From Mytilinidion resinicola (taxonomy: Eukaryota; Ascomycota; Dothideomycetes; Mytilinidiales; Mytilinidiaceae): a DNA stretch of 64,000 nucleotides. Numbering within the stretch: the first letter of the stretch is position 1; the number at the start of each line of letters is the position of its first letter. Shown here in pieces: positions 44,737 through 54,664 of the stretch. The DNA is taken from positions 219,858-283,857 of the forward strand of contig NW_022985454.1 in assembly GCF_010093595.1 (NCBI RefSeq), written 5' to 3'. The position numbers and the translations under genes were made by a program. The notes below the pieces were generated by a model, which saw only the letters and a list, made by a program, of their open reading frames with translations, was not told the DNA's origin and ran no database searches.

Positions 44737-45846
44737 TCACTCACCCCCCTCTCCCCTCAAGATCTCCTCTATGCTGTCCAAACGCGCAATTTTCGCCCAC
44801 TCATGCGACCGCTCCCGATACCGCTCCGCCAATTCCCTCCTCCCCAGAAACCCCGCAACCAAATGATCCACATGATCCAGCATCGCCTGCATCCTCGCTG
44901 CGACAATCGCAACGCGCCCGTCATCGTCGTCGTTGCGGAAAGTGATCTCAAAGCCGGCCAGGATATACGCGAAATCCCACATATTCGTCCCCATCTCCTC
45001 CATGAACGGCGCGAAACATCCCTTCCATGCAGCTATCCTGCGACGCGTGTCCGCGTCGCGTACAAGCGGGAGTAGAGAGGCCCGGAAGGCGCCGTCAGAT
45101 TCGGTGGCAATCTGAGCGAGGGTTTCTTGGCGAGGGGTGAGACGGCGCGGGAAGAGTTCGCGACGGCAGAAGGGACACTTGTTGGCATTTTCATTCTCAC
45201 CGGTCGTCCACTCAGTAACACAGGACATGCACATAGAATGGTTGCATTTTTTGGTGCTAACACGGTGTCTGTCTGCGGTGTTGTAGGGATCGAAGCAAAT
45301 GGGGCAATCGGGGTCGGTGTCTTCGGCAGTGGGCGAGTTTGCGGGTCCTAGCTCATCCAGGGCAGAATTTACGATTTGAGTCAGTGTTTCCGCATTTATC
45401 GGTTTTGGTTCATCCCAGTCGGTGCCTGGGTCGAGAATGTGTGGTAGGGTGAGGCCAACAATCGACCTCCAGTTGGCCACTAGATGTTCGAAGCGGCAAA
45501 GCCTTTCTAGGAAGGAGACCCAAGAAGCAGATAACGTCTGTGTGGATTCATGGCGATGGTTTGGTCGGCTGCCGAAATCCATAGCCATGTTGAAGAGCCG
45601 GACGTAGCGTGCCGGTGGATTATACTCATCGTAAACCAGAGGCTCGGGTTCATTTGGAGAATTGCGTTTGCGCCACTCCTCGCGTAAGAGGTGATGGTAA
45701 GTCTTGAGGACCAGATTGATATGGCCGAACATATGCATGCCGACGTGATCAGTGTAGTGTTCGCATCCTTCGTCACATTGGTTGTGCGGTATTCGTTCGA
45801 GATCTAGCAGCAGACTAGTTTGTGGCAGGGAGCCAGACATTCCCAT
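44737..45846 (-). CDS. RING-finger (C3HC4) protein
   Basis: Single exon, 369 aa. A RING finger spans 181-227: CPIC, C201-H203, C206, C209 and CPFC, preceded by about 180 residues with weak helical character and followed by a C-terminal region starting PRRLTPRQETLAQIATESDG with helices. The arrangement is that of many uncharacterised fungal RING proteins, presumed E3 ubiquitin ligases that recruit E2 through the RING. A second cysteine group at 24-28 (CDEGC) lies near the N-terminus. No substrate can be inferred. The frame is clean and codon use is similar to neighbours. Confidence 0.85.
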   Translation of the reverse strand: MGMSGSLPQTSLLLDLERIPHNQCDEGCEHYTDHVGMHMFGHINLVLKTYHHLLREEWRKRNSPNEPEPLVYDEYNPPARYVRLFNMAMDFGSRPNHRHESTQTLSASWVSFLERLCRFEHLVANWRSIVGLTLPHILDPGTDWDEPKPINAETLTQIVNSALDELGPANSPTAEDTDPDCPICFDPYNTADRHRVSTKKCNHSMCMSCVTEWTTGENENANKCPFCRRELFPRRLTPRQETLAQIATESDGAFRASLLPLVRDADTRRRIAAWKGCFAPFMEEMGTNMWDFAYILAGFEITFRNDDDDGRVAIVAARMQAMLDHVDHLVAGFLGRRELAERYRERSHEWAKIARLDSIEEILRGEGGE

Positions 45847-46481
45847 ATCTGTATCTATGATTTTGGAGCTTGTTTGAAGAAAAGCTGTGGGGGAGGCTGT
45901 GGTGTGAGAGAGTCGATATGGAATTCCGAGTTTTGTGAAGTTGGACTACGACCAAGTTGTGAAGGGATATATAGTCCGAGATTATTAAGGCCGTACCTAA
46001 ACAATACAATGTGCATTGTTTGGAATGATTAATTCTGTCGAGCAGAATTACAGCAGTCATTACATTGTATTGACAGCTCTCAGTCATTCGGTATGCTGGT
46101 ATTGATGTCTTCGTGGGTAGCACGTATCCAGCGTAAAGCAGATCAACATGGCTTATTGGATGTTATCAAGGTTTGAGTCATCTTGGATGCGTCTACCTAT
46201 ATACAACGCATTTTCAGGTTAGCATCGCCTTAGTCCACGCAAAATTCATCCGGTTTTTCTTACCAAATTTTCGTGTCCGCAAACCAACTGTTATAGGGCT
46301 TCATGTTAGAAAGAGTCTGTAAAATCAGCCCCGCAACAGCCACAACAACTCCCGCTTCTCAAACCATTACCAACTTCTACTCTTTGAACTTTTAAACCTT
46401 CTCAATGAATTCTTACATTTTCTACCCGAAGCATTCGTCAGGGGGTTACTTAGTCCACCACACCTCCACCTACCAACCACC
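45847..46481. other. intergenic region, nothing recognised
   Basis: Upstream of the RING gene and downstream of EED, both on the minus strand. Confidence 0.45.
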
Positions 46482-48624
46482 CTACCCCCACCGCCGAAAC
46501 AAACAAATCATCGCCTCGTCTCCAACCACCACACACCACTCACCACCCCTACTCCACGCAATCTGCCTTGTCGCAAAATTCACCTTGGGGATAACCACGC
46601 TCTTATGCGCCGGAATCGGGAAGAAGGGGTCTCCGATAGCCTTTGCAGCCCCAGGGCCCACAACCGCCTTCCCCTTGCCCTTTCCACTCACAGAAAAAGA
46701 TCCTAAACTCGACGCCTGTGCACTAGTCGCCTCACTGGCCCCTGAGGTTGCGGACTCGGCGATGCTTTCTTCACGAACACGGGCGAGGCTTTCTTTGTCT
46801 TTGCCTTTCTTGCTCCTAGATCTCAGCTTTGTGTTGCCGCTCAGGTTCACGTCGCCACTCTCGAGCCTATGCAGATCCCAGAAGAAGATCTTGCTCTTTT
46901 CGTTTCCCATTACCAGGATCGGGGAGTGACCTAGCTCGTGAAAGAGACCGAAGCGCATGTAGAAGAGCTGAGTGTGAGGGGCATCGAATTGGAGAAGGCG
47001 CTGGAAACGGCCGCGCCAGGCGGAGCGAGTGCCGGAGGAGTCAGAGTTCTGAGTTTGGTGATTGGTACGGGAGCTGTTGGCAGAGGAGAAAGGGGGGATT
47101 GGGGCTTCAGATAGAGAGGGAAGGGGATCATCGGAGTTGAAGCCGTCGATGCGCCAGAGGAGGATTTTGTTTTCTTTGGCGGACCGCGAGATTATGAGGT
47201 CGCCGTAGAAGCGAATGCTGGAGGGGGTTAGTGTATCCAAATCTTCAAGGAGTGCTTCGAGATAACAAAGCAGAGAAGTAGAGATTGGGGTTTAAGTAGG
47301 ATATATGAGAGAGTTTATGGATAGAGCACTAACCAATCTACGAAGTCGGTATGAATCTCGGTAGTTGAGAAGTGGGGATAGTGTACGAGGGTCGTCTTGT
47401 CCGTCCCTGCGGTTTCATTGGGAAGTTCTGGTAATACCCACTTTCGAGGTTAGTCTGAGGGTACGGAAGTATCTGGGGTAACTTAATGTGACGTACGAGG
47501 TTGACCATGGTGTCCATACCACCAGAAAGCAGATAACGGCCATTTCTATGGAATGCCTCTAAAGTGTCAGTTTGATCTGTCAGTGTAGGTAAAGTAACGA
47601 CATACTACTGCCAGAATGCCTTCTTTGTGCCCGCCCCCACCACATTTTACCATGGTGGGGTTCTTGCTGTGCTTGGGATCTAAACTCCATATCCGTATGG
47701 AATGGTCCATAGAGCCGGAAGCTAGTATTCGGGGAGTGAGGGGAGATATGGTCAAATCGTTGATAAGCTGGAGGAAGTCAGTAGGAGCCTACCACGACTA
47801 CAAGAAAAGCTTACCGCGCCATGTCCTGTCAACGTCTACAGTCTGTTAGAAATGCCACGCCAGTCGAACCGAAAGAGTTCGTCTGAGTACACACCGTAGC
47901 TAATTCTCCCGTCCTCACGTTCAGAACCTTGATCTTGGCAACTGAGCCCGTAATGCAGACAAGTGGGTCTCCATTCTCTGCTTGTGCCCACTCGAGGCTG
48001 TTGAGTGTCCACTCCTCTGCCTAAAAGGGTGAGTAAGAAGGCGAGTAAAACGATGGGTCCACAAACCTCTTCTTCATCCTTGAACCACTTGAGAACTTCG
48101 ATAGCATTGCCTTTTTCGAGCACGCATCTGCATACAACGGTCTACAGCAGGGTCAGAGACGCACACGTGGGCGCATCGGGGCACGCACCTCTCGGTCACC
48201 AACAACGGCGAAGACGGGATCCACACCGGGCGGTGTGTAGGGGTAGAACTTGATATCATACCAAGGAGCTGGGGATGAGCGTGATTAGTAAGAGCGGTGA
48301 GACGTTGTATAAGCTCACAGGAGCGTACAAACGTACTATGAACATCTGTACCCTTGGCCTGCGGAACCGGTGTCAGCAGAAGGATTCAGTTAGATGGAAT
48401 TCTGGACGCACTCCAAGCCTCACTGTAGATCTAAGCGAGGGCAGATCGGCTGGACGATGGGGCGTCGTGTCGAATTGCCTTGCAGAATCCGAGTGAGCGG
48501 AGGGTGCGTCGGCGAAGTCTTGAGCGGCAGCAGTAGCGTATCTAGCGGCCGCCTCTGAAGTGGACTGCTGGTGGAAAGCTTGCAAGAAGGCGCGATCCCT
48601 GCCGGTGCCTGTTGGGGAGCCCAT
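46482..48624 (-). CDS. EED: Polycomb repressive complex 2 WD40 subunit EED/ESC
   Basis: Ten exons: 48624-48424, 48358-48337, 48268-48189, 48141-48067, 48020-47895, 47835-47815, 47767-47606, 47556-47497, 47440-47334, 47217-46482; 529 aa. Successive WD repeats are visible: WYDIKFYPYTPPGVDPVFAV, TVVCRCVLEKGNAIEVLKWF, LNSLEWAQAENGDPLVC, VRTGELATTLTGHG, LINDLTISPLTPRILASGSM with HSIRIWSL, HKEGILAVAFHRNGRYLLSG, DTMVNLWVLPEL, IRFYGDLIISRSAKENKILL and the end RQIAWSRGGEWCVVVGDEA. This order is EED: it binds H3K27me3 and activates the E(z)-type methyltransferase. Exons 2 and 6 are 22 and 21 nt. A long Ser/Lys-rich loop (residues about 430-480) precedes the last blade. Exon 8 acceptor and start choice are the least certain points. 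Confidence 0.9.
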
Positions 48625-50398
48625 CCGCGAATTGGCGCTACAAAAGCGCCTGGGACCGGGCTCGTGGTGTTGGCGCGGTGAAGTTTGCCTTCACAGCTAG
48701 CAATCAGGGGCATCGGGCGAGGGCAGACAGTTGCTGAGATGAATGCAGAAACTCGCTGTGCACATTCTGGGCGAATTCCGCGTGTGGTCAATCAGTGAAT
48801 TGGACAGAGTCGTGCCGGTGGTACCCCCTGCGGTGAGGAAGGTGGTTGGGAGAAAGTTGGATGGCGAATCAAAAACAGCTAGCGTATGTCGATCGCTTGG
48901 CTCGTTCATCGGATCGTCGATTTGGCTTGCGCACGCAAAAGAAACGACACAGAGCCACCAACACAATTCGGCCGGTCGGCAGCCTGCGACGCGAGCAACC
49001 ACTTCCGGCACGCCGAAGCTGCTGTCGTGCAACTGCTGTCGAGTCCGCCGGTTGGTGGGTCTGCGGAAAATTCCTCGGAGGAGGCGCCGAGGTGCTTGTG
49101 CCGTTGTGAAGAGTGAGGCGATGGTGCTGCAGAGGGCCGGCGAGCAGATGAGCAAGGTTTTGCCTTGGTCCGGGTTGCTGGGCCGATGAACTGAGGGCGC
49201 TCTGTCGCTGCTGTGAGCATTCCAAGGGCAGTTGTTGGTGGGAAGGAGGTGTCTTGGCCGCCGAAAGAGCCCAGATCATGCATCCTCCGACGCCCATATC
49301 ACGCCTGAAGTCGCCCAGATATCAGGGTTCGGGGACGCTTCGTTAGAAAAAGCACGTGCAGGCGTGTGTCTCTCGCCGCCCTTGGTTGACGCTGTCATTT
49401 GTGCATGGCTAGCCGACCCGCGACTCCACACCAGGCCCAGCGTTCCCTCTCTGTACACAACGCGTCCACCGCCCGTTGCTGGGTCCTTTGCTCGCTGAAT
49501 GCGAGCCGAACTACACGCTCTGGTGCACAGGATACTCACCGAGGGCTTCCTCCGTCAAGGGATCTCGTTCCGTACCTGTCCATCATCGTCCGGGGCTGGG
49601 ATCAACGTCTTGCTTCACCTCGCTAGAATACATCGCCACCATTACGGCCACACTCGCGCCTCGTCCGGCAGCCCACACGCTTCCCAGGCACGCTGCAGAC
49701 CCGCACTGCAGCCCGCCCATGCCATTGACCCCATTCGTCTTGCCCCCGTCCCGCCGGACGCCGAAAGAGCTGCGGCAGGGTCTGTCGCCCAATGCGCCCT
49801 GCCGACTGCCCGCATTCCAGCACTCGAGCGCGCCGCGGCCTGGGGCCTCTTCACCACCACGGACCACCCGGCTGCTGCTCTCCCAGCTCGAGGACCCTGA
49901 TGCTGCTCTTCCGCTGCGATTCGGTGCATTCATGCCTGCGCGTGGCTTGCTGATCGCTCGCCCAGCATCCTTGTGGGGATCTATATAACGCCTCCTACCC
50001 CCAGCCTTCATCGCAACCTCGCAGCCGCATTCGCATCCACGCCCACGGGAACATTGGCGCAATTCATCTATTCGCTCCTCCACGGCTCGCTGTTCATCTC
50101 CAACGCAGCCATTCGGCCGACGTTTGCTGCTGCCGAGTGCAACCTGCGAACCGCACGCCAGCCGCCCTATCCTGACACAGCCGACCCGAGTACAAGACTC
50201 GCAAAGGTAGCACCTTTAAGCACGACTCGAGGCGACCCGCCGTGATCCCCGTATAAGAAGGTCTCTTGGGACTCTGTCCTGTCTTCACCGCCGGTCCTGC
50301 GCGAATTATTAGATTCCGCCCCAGGACCACCCGGTGCAGAAGATCGTCAGCAGTCTCGTGAATACATCAGCCGCCTATTCTCCACCCAGTCCGTGACC
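48625..50398. promoter_or_regulatory. divergent intergenic region EED/PAS gene
   Basis: 1.8 kb between two divergent starts, GC-rich with many overlapping frames and no recognisable product. A TATA box (CTATATAAC) at 49981-49989, followed by a pyrimidine-rich stretch, is a good candidate for the PAS gene promoter, leaving a leader of about 390 nt. Confidence 0.5.
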
Positions 50399-52061
50399 AT
50401 GGATACCACATTCATCACCATTCACGGTCAGTCTCATCTCTTCTGGGCCCGAGATAGCACTGACCTTCCCTCCCACAGACCTCTCGCAAGATGCGAAAAT
50501 CTTGTATTCGTCCGACTCTATAGTCGACATCCTAGGCCACACTCCCGATGAGGTGGTCAACAAGTCTTGTTGGGACTTCTTCCATCCCGAAGAGCTCCCT
50601 TTGGCTCGCAAGCTGCACAGTCGAGGGGTAGACCTCGACAAGGCCGCTGTGCTAGCCTACTGCCGCATTCAGAACCGCCAGGGAGAGTGGGTCGGATGCG
50701 AGTGCTGCTTCTCGGTCGTCTACGATGTCATGGTCGTCTGCACCTCCATCTATCGTCGTGGCGAGAGTAGCCAAAGTAAGTGCTTCCAATCTATGATTTA
50801 GTCCTTTGTCTAATTCAGTCCAGAGCGAGCGGTGGAAGCACCACTCGTACGGCGTCTCTTTTCGTCCTCGCCCAAGGACCCTCGATACCACATGTTGTCT
50901 CATCTGTCCAGCAAGTTCAGCTTGGGTCCTCAGGAACAGACTCACGAGCCCCGTGCGGCACTCTTCCTCAATCGCTTCACTCGCACCCTGACCGTCATGT
51001 ATGCTACTAGTGGGATTGAGCAAATCATCGGCATTCCCAGCGAGGAAATGAAAGGTCGCAGCTTCTACTTCTGCATCCAGGAGAATTGCCTGGAGGATGC
51101 CATTAGATGTTTGGAGTCGGCTAAAGGCAACGACTCCATCGCTTACCTTCGCTTCTGGTTCCGTGATCCCCGCCAGGACGACCGCCACCACTCCATCGCA
51201 ACCAATGAAAGCGAGGACGATGCTGAGATGACGGATGTGACCACCTCTGACGACGAAGATGACAATGGAACTGGCACTGGTATCGGCGGATCCACCTCCA
51301 CCACATCACACAGCATTGATACCCATGAGGAACGTCCTCATAACGACTCCCGCGCCAACTTGGGCTCCAGCTCCAGCCCCGCTGACTCCACCGAAGCCAT
51401 CTTCGGCGAGTCTAGCAACCCACACTCGATCGACTCTTCAGTCGGCTCCCCCGGCGGCTCCAGCGTATCCCGCAACGACCCCATCGAGCTCGAAGCAGTC
51501 GTATCCTGCACCTCGGACGGTCTCGTCGTATGCTTGCGTCGTGCCCGTCCCATAATGCCGTACAACGCAGGCCAGATCCCTGCCGCAGCCGGCCAACTCC
51601 AAGTGCCTCGGCGTGGCATGTTTGCCGCGCCTTGGGCTCCAGAGCCTGTGTTCCTCCCGCCGCTCCCGGCTGCTCCACCATTCCCGCTCGGTGCTCAGCA
51701 TCCAGCTATGATGAACGCGCCATGGCAACAACCGCAGGTTGGTCCAAGCCAGATGGACTTCATGAACTCGATCCGCGACGTTGCGGTCTTCGCATGGGCC
51801 CTCACTGGCATCAACGGCAGCCTTGCAGAATACTCTCGAGGCAAACCCGTCGGTGACAGCCAGCCGCCCGAGGGCTTCCCTATCTGGCAGCCTGAAGGGG
51901 GTTTTGGCCATGACGGCGCCGGCATGCTCCCTGCGACGCCGTCGGGATACCAGTCTGGCAGCGGCAGCGGTGGGAGTGTCTCCGGCACTGCGCAGAAGGA
52001 TCCCTTTGGCGATCCCGGACTCAGTGGAAACGGCGGCCAGGGGCGGAACCCATACCAGTGA
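50399..52061 (+). CDS. PAS-domain protein, conserved in filamentous fungi
   Basis: Three exons: 50399-50426, 50479-50775, 50824-52061; 520 aa. A PAS domain starts almost at the N-terminus: FITIHDLSQDAKILYSSDSI, VDILGHTPDEVVNKSCWDFF, HPEELPLARKLH, and the following CRIQNRQGEWVGCECCFSVV. A second PAS-like segment is at about 155-220 (LFLNRFTRTLTVMYATSGIE, GIPSEEMKGRSFYFCI, LRFWFRDP). The rest is acidic/Ser-rich then Pro/Gly-rich, ending GSGSGGSVSG...NPYQ. No GATA zinc finger, so it is not a white-collar protein. Likely a sensory or transcription-linked regulator. Exon 1 is 28 nt and intron 2 uses the second of two nearby CAGs to keep the K-R-A-V-E-A-P frame. Confidence 0.88.
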
Positions 52062-52985
52062 TCTCTGCGACGTTGAGAAATCGATGTCGGCCAGGTCACC
52101 ACACAACACTATCTCGCTTCGGTGACACGAAGCACACACCATTTTTCGGAGTATATGAGGCATGAGGCATGAAGATATAAGGTATCTTACGGGTGGATTA
52201 CTGAGTTGAGCGGGTGGCAGATGGCATGTCTGGTTCAGATTCGAGCCACTTTACGCACAAGCGGTGGATCTTTCGTTTACGGTTTTGGGGATGTGGGGAG
52301 TATATATATTAATATTAAGACGCACGGCTTTGTACCGAGTCACCTCTTCTCTCTTCTCTTTGAAATGCGCCTTGTGTAGGAAATATTCTGGTGAGGGAGG
52401 TTGCTGTTCTTGTTCGATCCTGCGACAATGCTGGCGTTGAGTTGCCGGGGGGGGGGGGGGGGGGAGAAGATTGGGTCGTGAAGAGGTCGGTGGTAGAAAG
52501 TAACTTCCATGCTGTCGGCTTGGACATCTTGTATCTCGGGATTACAGATGATCTGGTAAGCCATCCCGAATAGCGCGAATAGTCGTTGATAAGAAGGGAT
52601 TGGATCCGCTTTGATTCGCCTTGTCGAGAACTATACGTCATGTCTAAATTCCTCATACCGCACCGAAGCACCTCCGACAGCGGTAAGCAAGAGTACACAA
52701 GGCGTCCATTAAAGCACCATCACACTCTCATATTCTCATCCGAGCTATGTCCTCAGGGATGGATAGCGTGAGCTATCTCCAATCTTTCTTTCGCATTCTT
52801 CCTCATCGGATGCTTTCATCAAAGTTCCATCCATAATACACCCTCATTTCGTTCAATTCCACCCCCCCCACTCTCCCTTCCCCTATCGCTCGTCTCCCGC
52901 TCACACCCATCAGCCGCCGTCCCCGCTACCCTACCTCGCCCATCCCATTCCAACCCACAAACCCACCGGCGCCACCCCCCTCAAA
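52062..52985. other. intergenic region between convergent genes, with a G tract
   Basis: 3' flanks of the PAS gene and the small Lys-rich gene. A run of 18 G occupies 52447-52464. No gene recognised. Confidence 0.5.
52447..52464. repeat. homopolymer of 18 G
   Basis: Perfect G run about 390 bp after the PAS gene stop. Length is unreliable in sequencing. Confidence 0.9.
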
Positions 52986-53566
52986 TCACCCGCCACCCGC
53001 ATCATACCACTCCACCTCCTCCGCCTCCTCCCCACCATCCCCCTCCTCCGCATCCCCATCCCACGGCCATCCCCCAAACCGTCCCGGATCTTGACCCATT
53101 AGCAACCACTCTCACAACCCTTTCAACAACGGGCGGGAAACTCACCAAAACCAGGCCCCCGCAACACCCCGGCCAGCTCCCGCGCCCGCGCGCGCCGCGT
53201 TTCGGGGCCCATGGCGCAGAGCTGCGCGCCGAGCGTCGTCCATGCGGCGAGGAACGCAGTCGTGTCTTTCGCTACAGGCGGTGGCGGAGGAGGAGGGGGA
53301 GAAGGGGATGTGTCGGGTAGGGGCTTTTTCGGCGCCTTCTTCTTGCCGCCGCGGGCGCTGCGGTGGGCTTTCTTCTTGGGTTTGGGTGGGGGCTCGGTGG
53401 GCGTATTCGTGGGCGTATTCGTGGGCTGGTTTGACGCGGCGGGTGAGAGGGTGAAAGTTTCCAGTCTTTCGATGGCGATGGGTGGGGGGGTGGTGGTGGA
53501 GGTGGGGAGGGCGGTGAGGGGAGCGAAGACGTTGGTGGAGGGGGCGAAGGGGGTGGTGTTGGGCAT
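52986..53566 (-). CDS. small Pro/Lys-rich hypothetical protein with acidic tail
   Basis: Two exons: 53566-53146 and 53089-52986; 174 aa. Intron 56 nt with GTGAGT, a GCTAAT branch and CAAG acceptor. Exon 1 gives a Thr/Pro-rich part, a basic segment (PKPKKKAHRSARGGKKKAPK), a proline run and a helical piece (AAWTTLGAQLCAMG...RARARELAGVLRGPGF). Exon 2 adds DPGRFGGWPWDGDAEEGDGG and ends EEAEEVEWYDAGGG. Without the second exon the frame ends in EFPARC. The acidic, aromatic tail and clean splice suggest a real gene. Basic middle and small size suggest a nucleic-acid-associated protein, but this is a guess. Confidence 0.6.
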
Positions 53567-53784
53567 TTTTTGCGCCGTAGAGGACCTTGAGTTGGTGGGG
53601 TGGTGAGGTGTGGAGGGTAGGGTGTGGACGAAGGAGTGGCTGGATTAAGGTTAAGGTTGAGGTTGAGGTGGTAACCACGTGCGAATGACTAAGCCGCCGA
53701 CGAAGAGGAGGACGGTGAGGTCTGCAGCGGAAGGAGGTGGTGGTGATTGCCAGTACTAGGCCATAAGTTTGGGCCCGCGAAAAT

Positions 53785-54225
53785 CCTCCTGCTCCGCTGT
53801 TGCTCTTTCGGCACCACTGTAAGGAGTGCCCTAGCTGATGTGTCTTCAGTTAGTCAAAAGGTAGTGTGATATCCACTGCGTTGGCCCTTACATCGTATTT
53901 AGAGTTTCCAAAGCCTGTCAGAGCACTCCAAGCAGTTTCAAGGAGTGACCAAACTCATGTCTTGGTACTGAGAGTCATCTACACGTGAGACGTTACAAAA
54001 TACTACTGCTCGGGGTTCGTTCTTGCTCGCCCGATGCCGCTGCAGAGGGTGCCCTGGTAAGCCGGTGGCCGGGTGGCTTAAGGGCAGCCCGATTCCCACG
54101 GCGGTAATCTTGATATCGCATCTGGAAGAATGAAAGCATGTGGGGGCACCCCAAGCAGTGGCAAAGCGGTGTGTCCAGGCCTTTGGCAAGACTGTGCGAT
54201 TTAAAACACCTGAAGTACTGGCATA
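53785..54225. repeat. diverged tandem repeat, copies C and D
   Basis: Two units about 215 bp apart share landmarks with the repeats at 11.1 and 12.7 kb: TTGCTC(TTT/GCC)CG, CACTGTAAGGAGTGCCCTAG versus GCTGCAGAGGGTGCCCTGG, AAAAGGTAG (53856) versus AAGGGCAGCC (54079), and GAGCACTCCAAGCAG versus GGGCACCCCAAGCAG. The boundary reads ATACTACTGCTCGGGG, matching copy A. Confidence 0.65.
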
Positions 54226-54344
54226 CGTGTCGGTGAATCCAGCCACAGATTTTGCCTAGGTTGTAAATCGAGCTGAGCGGTGTTTCTCTATGGCACCTCA
54301 TGTAATCAACTAGGCCACCCCGCGTGTTGAGATTCAGCCGTCGG

Positions 54345-54610
54345 AAGAATTCTCAAGATGTCGTTTCCGCGGAGGTTTAAATTGCAGCATCTCTTTACTA
54401 GGTGGATTCAGCCTCCCGAGGACTTTCCTGCCAATTGATCTTCCAAATTCTCATGATGTTATTTCGGTGGGCTGCAAATTGGCCGTGCACCATTAATGGG
54501 AGGTGTGTTCCCGCCGTATTGAACCCTCAGATGACTGTCTATGGCCTCTTATGGTTATCCAACTTTCTGTTTCTCACGATATCATTTCTGGGGGCTGTAA
54601 TTTGGAGCGC
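54345..54610. repeat. three diverged tandem units
   Basis: ATTCTCAAGATGTCGTTTCC (54349), ATTCTCATGATGTTATTTCG (54447) and TTTCTCACGATATCATTTCT (54571), each followed after a G-rich bit by CT/GC-AAATTG-like sequence; spacing 98 and about 124 bp. The last unit ends about 50 bp from the HET stop. Confidence 0.55.
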
Positions 54611-54664
54611 CGCGTTTCGGGGCGTGGTCAGAACGTCAAGTCTCGAATCATAGCTAGACCAGCA

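Larger units (their letters stand above)
53567..54664. other. repeat-rich intergenic region
   Basis: Contains two diverged units of the dispersed repeat family and a separate three-copy tandem repeat near the HET gene. No gene recognised. Confidence 0.5.

Noticed and set aside
48743..50245. Many overlapping frames on both strands, up to 170 codons
   Set aside because: GC-rich noncoding sequence with few stops; none has a domain or splice support.
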